A stretch of 64,000 nucleotides of DNA from Selenobaculum gibii (GTDB lineage: Bacteria > Bacillota > Negativicutes > ICN-92133): assembly GCF_030273445.1 (NCBI RefSeq), contig NZ_CP120678.1:969501-1033500 (forward strand). Direction: 5' to 3'. The notes beneath the pieces are model-generated. The model saw nothing but the letters and a program-made list of their open reading frames with translations. It was not told the DNA's origin and made no database searches. Of this stretch, positions 18,356-27,280 are shown in pieces. Each line of letters begins with the position of its first letter. Position 1 is the stretch's first letter. Position numbers and translations under genes: made by a program.

Positions 18356-19531
18356 ATGCGAATAAAAGCTTTTACAGCGATGACTGTTCAAGATGCGATG
18401 AGCCAAGTGAAAAATGAATTAGGCGCGGAGGCTGTAATTTTACATACTCGAAAAGTAAAAAAAGGTGGATTTTTAGGTTTTTTTGCGAAAGAAGTTGTAG
18501 AAATTATGGCGGCAATTGAAGATGTTCAAGAAGTAGCAAAATCTAAAACAGCTGGAAATGAAAGTAGAGAACCAATTAAGAAGGAAAAAATTGTTCTTCA
18601 AAATGAAAAAACAGATAATAACATTTATATTCCAAATCAAACTTCAATTAATGCTTATAAAGCGCAAGAGTCTTTAAAAAATATAAAACTAGATGAAAAA
18701 ACATTGGAAAAAAGCGAGAAAAATACAAAATCACAGCAGGTGATAGATGATAATTTGCAGAATAATTTCAATAAAGAATCTTTATTCGACATTTTGGTCG
18801 AAAATGATGTAAACCCTAAAGTGGCTACATCTATTGTAAACGCGATTCAAAAATATGATGCAGAAGGAAAAGATTACTTACCTCTATTAGCAGATTATTT
18901 TTCAAAAAAGTTTGAGCCAACGATTCAAATTAAAGAGGGAACTGAGAAGACAAAAATTGTTGCGTTAATTGGGGCAACTGGAGTTGGAAAAACAACGACG
19001 ATTGCGAAAATTGCAGCGAGTTTCGTCTTAGAAAAGGGATGTAGTGTAGCCTTAATTACCGCTGATACATATAGAATTTCAGCGGTAGAGCAATTGAAGA
19101 CATACTCCGATATTATTGGGGTACCTCTAGAAATTGTATATTCGGCCTTAGAACTTCAGACGGCAATAACAAAACATATGGATAAGCAACTTGTTTTAAT
19201 TGATACAGCAGGAAGAAGTCAGTATAATAGCGAACAGTTAGATGAGTTGAGAAGTCTTTTAACAGCATCAGAAGATATCGAAAAACATCTCGTACTTAGT
19301 TCAACCACAAAATACAAAGATGCTGTGGATATTATAAAGCAATTTTCTCAATGCTCTCCGGACCGAGTTTTATTCACAAAAGTAGATGAGACTAGTGGAA
19401 TTGGTACTGTTATTAGTGTTTTGCATGAATTTCCAATGCACTTATCTTATTTAACAACAGGTCAGAGTGTTCCTGATGATATTATTATTGCTGATCCCCA
19501 TAAACTAGCAGAATTAGTATTGAAAGAATAG
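18356..19531 (+). CDS. flhF: SRP-type GTPase FlhF (flagellar placement)
   Basis: FlhF is a GTPase related to Ffh/FtsY that controls where and how many flagella are built. The 391-residue product has a short conserved N-terminus (MRIKAFTAMTVQDAM), a variable charged linker, and a C-terminal NG GTPase domain with P-loop GATGVGKTT (from residue 206), DTAGRS and TKVDET. The ATG is immediately after the flhA stop. Paired with flhG, as in polar and peritrichous flagellates. Confidence 0.95.
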   Translation: MRIKAFTAMTVQDAMSQVKNELGAEAVILHTRKVKKGGFLGFFAKEVVEIMAAIEDVQEVAKSKTAGNESREPIKKEKIVLQNEKTDNNIYIPNQTSINAYKAQESLKNIKLDEKTLEKSEKNTKSQQVIDDNLQNNFNKESLFDILVENDVNPKVATSIVNAIQKYDAEGKDYLPLLADYFSKKFEPTIQIKEGTEKTKIVALIGATGVGKTTTIAKIAASFVLEKGCSVALITADTYRISAVEQLKTYSDIIGVPLEIVYSALELQTAITKHMDKQLVLIDTAGRSQYNSEQLDELRSLLTASEDIEKHLVLSSTTKYKDAVDIIKQFSQCSPDRVLFTKVDETSGIGTVISVLHEFPMHLSYLTTGQSVPDDIIIADPHKLAELVLKE

Positions 19532-19540
19532 GTATAGGCA

Positions 19541-20425
19541 ATGGATCAAGCATATATGTTAAGAAAGCTAGTACAAAACAAGCAAAGTTTAAATTTAGGT
19601 GTTGAAAAAGAACCTGCTCATAAGTCTAGAGTTATTGCTGTCAGCAGTGGTAAAGGGGGAGTAGGCAAGACGAATTTGTCTGTGAATTTAGCAATTGCTT
19701 TATCGCAGATGGGATATCGTGTTCTCATCATTGATGCTGATTTGGGTATGGCAAATGTAAATATTGTTTTGGGTGCTAGTGCAAAGTATAATTTATTAAA
19801 TCTCATTAGAGATAATGTTAATGTTGAAGATATTCTTGCTGAGGGACCTTGCGGAGTAAAGTTTTTGTCTGGGGGATCTGGAATTGAAGAACTTGCGAAT
19901 TTAACAGCTTTTGATTTAGAACGAATTATATCTAAATTGAATTTATGTGAAAATTTAGCGGATATTATTTTAATTGATACTGGTGCTGGATTGAGTAAAA
20001 GTGTATTAAATTTTTTAATGGCTGCTGATGATGTTATTTTGGTTACAACTCCTGAACCTACTGCGATGACAGATGTTTACGCGATAATGAAAGCCTACAG
20101 CAATCAGCCCGATTGCTCAGAGGTAAAACTAGTTGTGAATCGAGTAACAGAGCCAAATGAGGGAATAGATGTTCAGGCAAAACTAGAAAAAACTGCATTG
20201 AGATTCTTGAATTTGAATGTTACTACATTAGGTGAAATAAAGGAAGATAGAAATTTGGTTCGCGCTGTAAAAGCGCAAAGGCCAGTTGTTTTGTCATATC
20301 CTAATTCTGATGTAGCCAAGTGTATCAAAAAGATTGCCTCTGTATTGATAAGCGACGATACAGATCAAGTAAGAACCAAAGGACTGGGAGGCTTTCTTAA
20401 AAAAGTTTTTTCGTTTTTAAGATAG
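19541..20425 (+). CDS. flhG: MinD-like ATPase FlhG (FleN/YlxH)
   Basis: FlhG is a ParA/MinD-family ATPase that stimulates FlhF and limits flagellar number. The 294-residue product carries a deviant Walker A motif SSGKGGVGKT (residues 35-44), an IDADLGMANVN switch segment, and DTGAGLS. A conserved N-terminal helix (QAYMLRKLV) matches the FlhF-activating peptide. The C-terminal end reads LKKVFSFL, a likely amphipathic membrane-targeting helix. It follows flhF by 9 bases. Confidence 0.94.
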   Translation: MDQAYMLRKLVQNKQSLNLGVEKEPAHKSRVIAVSSGKGGVGKTNLSVNLAIALSQMGYRVLIIDADLGMANVNIVLGASAKYNLLNLIRDNVNVEDILAEGPCGVKFLSGGSGIEELANLTAFDLERIISKLNLCENLADIILIDTGAGLSKSVLNFLMAADDVILVTTPEPTAMTDVYAIMKAYSNQPDCSEVKLVVNRVTEPNEGIDVQAKLEKTALRFLNLNVTTLGEIKEDRNLVRAVKAQRPVVLSYPNSDVAKCIKKIASVLISDDTDQVRTKGLGGFLKKVFSFLR

Positions 20426-20451
20426 TTTATGCTTGAAACAGGAGGGATAGC

Positions 20452-21138
20452 GTGGCAAAGATAGAGAAGGTGGAGACCAGTAAAGCTTTAAAAATTGGTC
20501 AACGTATAGAAGTTACACTTTTGCAAGATGAAAATCAGAATAGATATAGTAGTAGAATTGAAGATATTGAGGATAACAAATTAATTTTAGCTTTACCAAT
20601 GGAACAAGGATATCCAATCATTCCCATGCGGGGTAGCGTATTTGAAGCAAAGTTTGTAACAGAGGCATCGGCTTTTCGTTTTTCGGCGGTATTTATGGAA
20701 AAGCGGATGGGAGCAGTTCCTGTATGGATTACTTCATTGCCAAGGTTTGTAGAAAAATTTCAACAACGTGAATTTGTTCGTGTAGAAACTAGTGTCCCAT
20801 TGAAAGTTCAACTGCTAAATAAAGAAGATAATACATTACTTTCACCTATTACTACATATGTTCGCGATATTAGTGGCGGCGGGATGAGAATTATTTTAGA
20901 TAAAAGTTTGAAAAAAGGTGAAAAGCTTTATATAGAAATTGAGTTACCAGAGGTTGGATTATTAACAACCTATTGCGAGGTGGTAAGATCGTTTCAACCC
21001 ATTAAAGATGAAAAAATTTTTTGGATTGGCACGCGCTTTATTGACTTACCGAATATTACACGAAGTAAGTTAATTCGCTTTATTTTTAAGCGACAGAGGG
21101 AGATTATACAAAAGGCATTTATTTCTGGCAGGGGGTGA
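20452..21138 (+). CDS. ycgR: PilZ-domain c-di-GMP-binding flagellar brake protein (YcgR-like)
   Basis: YcgR-type proteins bind cyclic di-GMP and slow or bias the motor. The 228-residue product has an N-terminal YcgR-N/PilZN-like beta domain and a C-terminal PilZ domain. The c-di-GMP motifs are present: RxxxR at Arg106 and Arg110 and DxSxxG at residues 139-144. The start is a GTG at 20452 after ACAGGAGG. Its location between flhG and cheB in the operon supports a motility role. Confidence 0.88.
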   Translation: MAKIEKVETSKALKIGQRIEVTLLQDENQNRYSSRIEDIEDNKLILALPMEQGYPIIPMRGSVFEAKFVTEASAFRFSAVFMEKRMGAVPVWITSLPRFVEKFQQREFVRVETSVPLKVQLLNKEDNTLLSPITTYVRDISGGGMRIILDKSLKKGEKLYIEIELPEVGLLTTYCEVVRSFQPIKDEKIFWIGTRFIDLPNITRSKLIRFIFKRQREIIQKAFISGRG

Positions 21139-21144
21139 TAGGTT

Positions 21145-22218
21145 ATGATTAAGATTTTTATTGCAGATGATTCAGCCCTAATGAGAACTCTATTATCGGA
21201 CTTGTTTTCGAAAGAGGCAGATTTTCAGGTTATAGGAACTGCTAGTAATGGAAGAGAAGCGGTTGAGAAAATTAAAGTTCTTAAGCCAGACTTAGTAACT
21301 ATGGATATCAACATGCCAATAATGGATGGTATTGATGCACTCGAAATTATTATGAAGGAATGTCCAACATCTGTGATAATGATTAGTAGTTTAACAAAGG
21401 CTGGAGCTGATGCTACAATAAAAGCATTATCTTTAGGAGCTGTTGATTTTATACAAAAAGTTTCTGGTACGATTTTCCGAGTAGATATGATAAAACGTGA
21501 AATTTTAGATAAATGTAGAGCTGCTGTCAAAGTTAATTTTAAAAAAACAACTTTTGTTGAAAGCTTTCCAAAGCTTGAGTATCCTAAAAAAAGTTTTGCT
21601 TCTTTTAATAGCTTTCAAAAAGACTTTAAGGTGGCATCTAAAAAAATGGATGAAAAAATCATTGCTATTGGGACGTCAACGGGTGGTCCAAGGGCTTTGC
21701 AACAGGTGATAACGAAGTTACCAGAGGATTTACCTTGTGGTGTAGTAGTTGTACAACATATGCCACCCGGTTTCACAAAATCGTTAGCGGAACGTTTAAA
21801 TTCACTTTCAAAGGTTACTGTGAAAGAGGCAGAACACAATGATGTTGTTAGTCCTGGAACAATTTTCATAGCCCCGGGGAATTATCATATGACCGTCGAG
21901 AGTCAAGGCGATAAAAGAGTTATACATTTAAATCAAGATCCACCACTAGCAAGTCATAGACCTGCAGTTGATATTTTATTTTCATCTCTTGCGAAATTCG
22001 GAGATAGAGTAGTTGCGGCTATTCTTACTGGAATGGGAAGTGATGGGGCAAAAGGAATGAAGTGTATTAAAGAACATGGTGGATTTGCAATAGCAGAAGA
22101 TGAATCTACTGCAGTAGTATATGGCATGCCAAAAGCGGTTGTTGAACTTGGATTAGCTGATAGAGTTAGACCGATTGATGCAATTGCTGATGAATTAGTT
22201 CAAATCGTTAAAAAATAG
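21145..22218 (+). CDS. cheB: Chemotaxis methylesterase CheB
   Basis: CheB demethylates or deamidates chemoreceptors to reset signalling. The 357-residue product has an N-terminal receiver domain with phospho-acceptor Asp54 and a C-terminal esterase domain with the triad Ser178 (GTSTGG), His205 (QHMPPGFT) and Asp300 (GMGSDG). A GGGGGTGA box precedes the ATG. cheR is not in this window. Confidence 0.96.
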   Translation: MIKIFIADDSALMRTLLSDLFSKEADFQVIGTASNGREAVEKIKVLKPDLVTMDINMPIMDGIDALEIIMKECPTSVIMISSLTKAGADATIKALSLGAVDFIQKVSGTIFRVDMIKREILDKCRAAVKVNFKKTTFVESFPKLEYPKKSFASFNSFQKDFKVASKKMDEKIIAIGTSTGGPRALQQVITKLPEDLPCGVVVVQHMPPGFTKSLAERLNSLSKVTVKEAEHNDVVSPGTIFIAPGNYHMTVESQGDKRVIHLNQDPPLASHRPAVDILFSSLAKFGDRVVAAILTGMGSDGAKGMKCIKEHGGFAIAEDESTAVVYGMPKAVVELGLADRVRPIDAIADELVQIVKK

Positions 22219-22246
22219 CAGATATAAAATAATTGGGGGAATTAAT

Positions 22247-24295
22247 ATGGACACCAACCAGTATATGGGAATGTTTTTAGAAGAATCACGTGAACATTTA
22301 CAAACACTGAATAGCTGTCTACTTGAGTTAGAGCATAGTCCAGAAGATCCAGATGTATTAAATGAGATTTTTCGGAGTGCGCACACAATAAAAGGTATGT
22401 CAGCTACAATGGGATTTACCGAAATTGCTGAGCTGACACATGAAATGGAAAATGTTCTTGATTTACTACGTAAAAACCAATTAAAGGCAAATGAGGATAT
22501 TGTTGATACGATTTTTAAGTGTGTAGATACTTTAGAACAAATGGTGGAAAATATTTCTAGTGAGTCTGCTAACAATATTGATGTAACAGAATTAGTAGCA
22601 AAACTTGTTGCTATAGCAAAAGGTGAATCAATTCCTACTGCTCCTCCCCAAGAAGAGGCAAAAGAAAAAGAACCTGTAGTATCTGAGGTTGTAGTGGAGC
22701 TAAATGATACTGAGACAACAATTATAAAGAAGGCAATGGAATCAGGATTGCAAGTTTTTGATATAAAAGTATCCTTAAGTCCAAATTGTTTATTGAAATC
22801 TGCAAGAGTTTATATGGTGATGAATGCATTAGATGAAATTGGTGATGTTTTGAAATCAATTCCATCTTCGGAAGATTTAGAACAAGAAAATTTTGAATCA
22901 AGTTTTGAACTTATTGTTGCAACAGCAACGGAACAAGCAAGAGTACAACAACTTCTATCGTCAATTTCTGAAATTACAGAAGTTATAGTTGAATCTTTAG
23001 AGCTACCTAAATCGGAAGCGAAAGCAGTGGTGGCTGAGGATAATAAAAAAATGCAAGAAGCTTCATCAGCAAAAAGAAGTCAGGAAAAAACAAAGGCACC
23101 GATAGCGCCATCGTCGAGTGGTAGTATTGATAAAAAATTAAAGAGTGGGCAATCGGTAAGAGTTGACATCGAAAAGCTTGATTCTTTATTAAATCTTGTT
23201 GGTGAGTTAGTCATTAATAAAACTCGTTTGGAGCAAATTGGGATAACACATAGATTAACTGAATTAGTTGAAACGATTGAACAAATGGATAGAGTAACGA
23301 CTGATTTGCAATCTGTAGTGATGAAAGTCAGAATGGTTCCAGTGGGGCAAGTTTTTAATCGCTTCCCGCGGATGGTTCGAGATTTATCACGTGAATTAAA
23401 CAAGGAAATTAATTTGACTATTGAGGGTGAAGAGACTGAACTTGATAGAACAGTTATTGATGAAATTGGTGATCCTTTAGTTCATTTAATTCGAAATTCT
23501 CTTGATCATGGAATTGAACATCCGGATGAGCGTCTTGCGAAAGGTAAAGAACCGACTGGTGAGGTTCGATTGATTGCGCGTCATGAAGGGAATAACGTTA
23601 TTATCATGGTTGAAGATGATGGTAAGGGTATTAATCCGGAAATAATTAAATCTAAAGCGGTAGAAAAAGGCTTAATTACACAAGAAGATGCCGATAAAAT
23701 GGAGGATAACGAAGCAGTACGATTAGTGTTTTTAGCAGGATTTTCTACAGCTGATGTCATCACTGATGTATCTGGACGCGGCGTAGGTATGGATGTTGTA
23801 AAAAATAAAATTGAATCGCTTGGTGGATTAATTGATGTTGAAACAAAGTTGGACGAAGGAAGTAAATTTAAAATTCGCTTACCTTTAACATTAGCGATTA
23901 TCCAGGCTTTACTAGTAAAGGTACAGGAAGAAATTTATGCTATTCCTTTAGGCTCTATTGATAGTACAATTAATATAACGACAGATAATATCAAAACAAT
24001 TCAAAATAGAGAAGTTATTTTACTTCGTGGACAGATTATTCCAATTATAAGATTAAATGATGTCTTACATGTACCAAAAGTAGAGGAAAGTAACGATAAG
24101 GATTTATTTGTTGTTGTTGTACATATGGGGGATCAAAAAGCGGGGATTATTGTTGACAATTTAATTGGGCAACAAGAAATTGTAATTAAAACGCTGGGAA
24201 AATTGTTAGCTGGAATAAAAGTAATTGCTGGTGCGACGATTCTAGGAAATGGTCAAGTTGCATTAATTTTAGATGTTGGCACTTTAATGCAGTAA
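22247..24295 (+). CDS. cheA: Chemotaxis histidine kinase CheA
   Basis: CheA autophosphorylates under receptor control and passes phosphate to CheY and CheB. The 682-residue product has an HPt domain with His46 in RSAHTIKGM, a CheY-binding P2-like region, an alpha-helical dimerisation domain, the HATPase domain (NSLDHGIE, DDGKGI, SGRGVGMD) and a C-terminal CheW-like domain. A GGGGGAA site precedes the ATG. It lies between cheB and cheW. Confidence 0.97.
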   Translation: MDTNQYMGMFLEESREHLQTLNSCLLELEHSPEDPDVLNEIFRSAHTIKGMSATMGFTEIAELTHEMENVLDLLRKNQLKANEDIVDTIFKCVDTLEQMVENISSESANNIDVTELVAKLVAIAKGESIPTAPPQEEAKEKEPVVSEVVVELNDTETTIIKKAMESGLQVFDIKVSLSPNCLLKSARVYMVMNALDEIGDVLKSIPSSEDLEQENFESSFELIVATATEQARVQQLLSSISEITEVIVESLELPKSEAKAVVAEDNKKMQEASSAKRSQEKTKAPIAPSSSGSIDKKLKSGQSVRVDIEKLDSLLNLVGELVINKTRLEQIGITHRLTELVETIEQMDRVTTDLQSVVMKVRMVPVGQVFNRFPRMVRDLSRELNKEINLTIEGEETELDRTVIDEIGDPLVHLIRNSLDHGIEHPDERLAKGKEPTGEVRLIARHEGNNVIIMVEDDGKGINPEIIKSKAVEKGLITQEDADKMEDNEAVRLVFLAGFSTADVITDVSGRGVGMDVVKNKIESLGGLIDVETKLDEGSKFKIRLPLTLAIIQALLVKVQEEIYAIPLGSIDSTINITTDNIKTIQNREVILLRGQIIPIIRLNDVLHVPKVEESNDKDLFVVVVHMGDQKAGIIVDNLIGQQEIVIKTLGKLLAGIKVIAGATILGNGQVALILDVGTLMQ

Positions 24296-24311
24296 GTGAG
24301 GAGTGAGGATC

Positions 24312-24770
24312 ATGTCAGAAAAAACGTATTCTAATGATGAAGTTCAATTAGTTGCTTTTAAATTAGGGAAAGAAGAATATGGGGTTAGCATTTTGCATGT
24401 GCAAGAGATTAAACGTTTGACGGATATAACACGTGTTCCATATACTCCTGGCTTTATTAAAGGCGTTATGAATTTACGTGGTAGTGTGTTGCCAGTTATT
24501 GATTTAAAAAACCGTTTAGGTCTTTTTGAAGAACCATATTCTGAAGATACTCGTATTATCATTGTAAAAGTAGATGATATATCAATTGGAATGATTGTTG
24601 ATGCGGTAACTGAAGTATTGTCTATTGCGCCAGAACATATTGAGGAACCAGAAGCAGTTGTGGATGGCAATGGTAATAATTTTATTAGTGGAGTTGGAAA
24701 TTTGGATAATCGTTTAATTATTATGTTAAATCTTAATGAAATTATTGGTTTGACGGGAGAGACTAAGTAG
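24312..24770 (+). CDS. cheW: Chemotaxis coupling protein CheW
   Basis: CheW couples receptors to CheA. The 152-residue product is a single CheW-like beta-barrel domain with the conserved RLTDITRVPYTPGFIKGVMNLRG pattern (fragment RVPYTPGFIKGV) and PVIDLK. An upstream in-frame GTG at 24303 lies inside the GAGGAG ribosome-binding site, so ATG 24312 is preferred. cheA ends 16 bases upstream. Confidence 0.95.
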   Translation: MSEKTYSNDEVQLVAFKLGKEEYGVSILHVQEIKRLTDITRVPYTPGFIKGVMNLRGSVLPVIDLKNRLGLFEEPYSEDTRIIIVKVDDISIGMIVDAVTEVLSIAPEHIEEPEAVVDGNGNNFISGVGNLDNRLIIMLNLNEIIGLTGETK

Positions 24771-24797
24771 ATTTGTTAAATGAATGAGGTGGCAATT

Positions 24798-25415
24798 TTG
24801 TCAGATGAAATGTTAAAGCTATCGCCAATGCAATTAGATGCCCTAAGAGAAATTGGAAATGTCGGAGCAGGTAATTCTGCGACAGCTTTATCACAAATTA
24901 TTAATCGTAAAATTGATATGTCGGTTCCAGACGTTGCTATTATGCCACTAGATGAAGTTCCTGATGTAGTTGGTGGCCCTGATGTAATGGTTGTAGGGGT
25001 ATTTTTAAGAGTATATGGACTGGCTCCAGGCAGTGTTTTGTTTTTATTGCCTAAAGAAAGTGCTTTTTATCTTATTGATATGTTAATGGGGAAAGAGCGT
25101 GGGCAAACACAAAGCCTAGATTTTATGGATGAATCGGCTTTGATGGAGATTGGTAATATTTTAGCAGGAGCGTATTTAAATGCATTGTCTTATTTTACAA
25201 AATTAACTCTTTTACCGTCTATTCCAGCGTTGGCAATGGATATGGCAGGAGCTATATTGAGTGTAGTTTTAGTTCAATTAGGACAGATGGGAGATCATGC
25301 ATTGGTAATTGAGACTGAATTTTTATCAGAGGATGATGGCATCAAAGGTCACTTTTTCCTAATTCCTGATCCAGGATCACTAGATACGATTTTAGCCGCG
25401 GTAGGAGTGAAATAG
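24798..25415 (+). CDS. cheC: CheY-P phosphatase CheC
   Basis: CheC dephosphorylates CheY-P and binds CheD in receptor adaptation. Two phosphatase motifs of the (D/S)x3Ex2N type are visible: DALREIGN and SALMEIGN. An ATG at 24780 has no ribosome-binding site, while the TTG at 24798 is preceded by GAGGTGG with 6 bases of spacing and gives the usual short CheC N-terminus, so TTG is preferred (205 residues). cheD starts one base after the stop. Confidence 0.93.
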   Translation: MSDEMLKLSPMQLDALREIGNVGAGNSATALSQIINRKIDMSVPDVAIMPLDEVPDVVGGPDVMVVGVFLRVYGLAPGSVLFLLPKESAFYLIDMLMGKERGQTQSLDFMDESALMEIGNILAGAYLNALSYFTKLTLLPSIPALAMDMAGAILSVVLVQLGQMGDHALVIETEFLSEDDGIKGHFFLIPDPGSLDTILAAVGVK

Positions 25416-25416
25416 T

Positions 25417-25902
25417 ATGTCTGATTTAATTAGGGTTGGGATGGCTGATTATAAAGTTGGTCGTTCACCATCATCTTTGATTAGTTATGGTCTTGGCTCA
25501 TGCATAGGTATAGCTATTTATGATTCTGCTACTAGGGTAGGCGGATTGTCTCATATTATGTTACCTGATAGTAAACAAGCAAGGTCTAATGAAAATCCTG
25601 CTAAGTTTGCTGATACTGCACTTCCACTTATGGTTCAAGAAATGATTACATTAGGAGCTGTAAAGTCTCGTATGATAGCTAAAATAGCTGGTGGAGCTCA
25701 AATGTTTAAATTTGCGAATGCTACAGATATTATGCGAGTTGGTGAGCGGAATGCAGAGGCTGTAAAGCAAGTATTAAAAGAAATTGGAATAAAAATTATC
25801 GCTGAAGATACCGGTGGAAATTATGGTCGTACGGTAGAATTAAGGTTAGATACTGGCGTGTATCGTATAAAAACAATTGATAAAGGCGAAAAAGAGCTAT
25901 AG
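25417..25902 (+). CDS. cheD: Chemoreceptor glutamine deamidase CheD
   Basis: CheD deamidates receptor glutamines and is regulated by CheC. The 161-residue product keeps the catalytic Cys29 (GSCIGIAIYD) and His46 (GLSHIMLP), with the same 17-residue separation known for the family. A TAGGAGTG box lies inside the end of cheC just before the ATG. The C-terminal strand EDTGGNYGRTVELRLDTG fragment is also typical. Confidence 0.95.
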   Translation: MSDLIRVGMADYKVGRSPSSLISYGLGSCIGIAIYDSATRVGGLSHIMLPDSKQARSNENPAKFADTALPLMVQEMITLGAVKSRMIAKIAGGAQMFKFANATDIMRVGERNAEAVKQVLKEIGIKIIAEDTGGNYGRTVELRLDTGVYRIKTIDKGEKEL

Positions 25903-25918
25903 AAAGGGGCTTTTTGTA

Positions 25919-26284
25919 TTGAAAGTAAAGTTAGCTATAGCTCTAGCTGTAATAGCAGCTATTATTACAATTATTATGGGATTTGTGAATCATGCTAGGA
26001 TGATAGTAATATTATATCGGACTGTCATTTCAATTGCTCTTTTTGGAACATGTGGTTATATAATGGGACTTGTTTATGAGAAAAATTTATTACCATATTG
26101 TATGAAGCTGCTTAAAGAAGAAGAAGTGGGGTCTAAGCTTGACATTCAGAGTTCGCCTGATGAAGATTCTATTATAGAATCTGAGGACGAAATTGATTCA
26201 GAAAAAAACAAAGGGGCTAAGAATGACGAATTTGCACCATTTACTACGAATAATTTAAGGCGTGTAAAATCACCGGAGGAATAA
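25919..26284 (+). CDS. Small two-helix membrane protein of the fla/che operon, unknown function
   Basis: The product (121 residues from a TTG at 25919, behind GAAAGGGG) has two membrane segments (about residues 4-22 and 30-50) and a highly acidic cytoplasmic-looking tail rich in Glu, Asp and Ser ending RRVKSPEE. An upstream in-frame start at 25877 would overlap cheD and has no ribosome-binding site. I do not recognise the family. Its place between cheD and the sigma-28 gene suggests a motility-linked role, but this is context only. Confidence 0.7.
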   Translation: MKVKLAIALAVIAAIITIIMGFVNHARMIVILYRTVISIALFGTCGYIMGLVYEKNLLPYCMKLLKEEEVGSKLDIQSSPDEDSIIESEDEIDSEKNKGAKNDEFAPFTTNNLRRVKSPEE

Positions 26285-26307
26285 TTGGTAAGTGGAGGTA
26301 ATTTGTG

Positions 26308-27060
26308 ATGTCAAATAATCAAGAATATGATATTCAAGAGTTATGGATAGCTTACCAAGAAAAAAAAAGTCCTATCATTCGTGAGCATATCGTAAATCAT
26401 TATTTGTCTTTAGTTAATTTAATTGCTGGTCGAATTGCGATTAGTCTACCTGCTTATGTGGATCGTGATGATTTAATTAGCTGTGGTTTTTTCGGATTGT
26501 TAGATGCCATCGAACGTTACGATCCGGTTCGCGGTAATAAATTTGAAACATATGCCGGAGTAAGGATTAGGGGGGCTATTTTAGATTCTTTAAGAGCTAA
26601 GGATTGGTTGCCAGTTTCTCTTAGGCAAAAAATTCGTAAATATGAAAAAACTGTTGAAGAGCTTGAGGGCAAGCTAGGAAGGGCTGCAACGGATAAAGAG
26701 ATTGTAGATGCATTAAAGATATCTATACAGGATCTGAATTCTTTACTTAATCAGCTTAATATAGCAACGATTATTCCTTTGGAAACTTATGTAAAAAATG
26801 AAACTGCACAAGATAGTATTGATGGTCCAGCAAAACAATTTGAAATTAAAGAGGTACAAGAAAATTTAGCAAAAGCAATTGATAAGTTGCCAGAAAAAGA
26901 GAAGCTCGTAATTTCTTTATATTATTATGAAGAATTAACTTTAAAAGAAATCAGTCTTATTTTAAAGTTATCGGAGGCTAGAATTTCACAATTACATACG
27001 AAAGCTGTCTTTCGATTAAGAGGATATTTAGCTAGAAATAAAATGAGTTTCATAGAATAA
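26308..27060 (+). CDS. fliA: RNA polymerase sigma factor FliA/WhiG (sigma-28)
   Basis: This sigma-28-type factor directs late flagellar genes such as flagellin. The 250-residue product has region 2 (RDDLISCGFFGLLDAIERYDP), region 3 (SLRQKIRKYEK) and region 4 with a helix-turn-helix (LTLKEISLILKLSEARISQLH; only fragments are diagnostic). A GTG at 26305 directly precedes the ATG; GGAGGT sits just upstream of both. It closes the operon and is followed by a terminator. No anti-sigma flgM gene is seen nearby. Confidence 0.94.
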   Translation: MSNNQEYDIQELWIAYQEKKSPIIREHIVNHYLSLVNLIAGRIAISLPAYVDRDDLISCGFFGLLDAIERYDPVRGNKFETYAGVRIRGAILDSLRAKDWLPVSLRQKIRKYEKTVEELEGKLGRAATDKEIVDALKISIQDLNSLLNQLNIATIIPLETYVKNETAQDSIDGPAKQFEIKEVQENLAKAIDKLPEKEKLVISLYYYEELTLKEISLILKLSEARISQLHTKAVFRLRGYLARNKMSFIE

Positions 27061-27170
27061 GATAAATGGAGTTTTATAGTAACGAATTTTGTAGACTTTG
27101 CATCGATAGATGATGATAAATAAAATGGATTTTAATAAACACAATGATTTCATAATTTGCAAGAAAAATA

Positions 27171-27212
27171 CCGCTTTTAAATAAAGTTAAAATTTAAAGC
27201 GGATTATTTTTT
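27171..27212 (+). terminator. Rho-independent terminator of the fla/che operon
   Basis: CCGCTTTTAAAT and ATTTAAAGCGG form an 11-bp stem with one bulged base, followed by ATTATTTTTT. It lies 110 bases after fliA and before the DUF342 gene, so it probably ends the motility transcript. Confidence 0.75.
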
Positions 27213-27280
27213 AAAGTCATTTGTGATTATCTATTGGTGCAAATTTTAATTCGTTATATAGTTTCGGAGGAGGTATTTTC

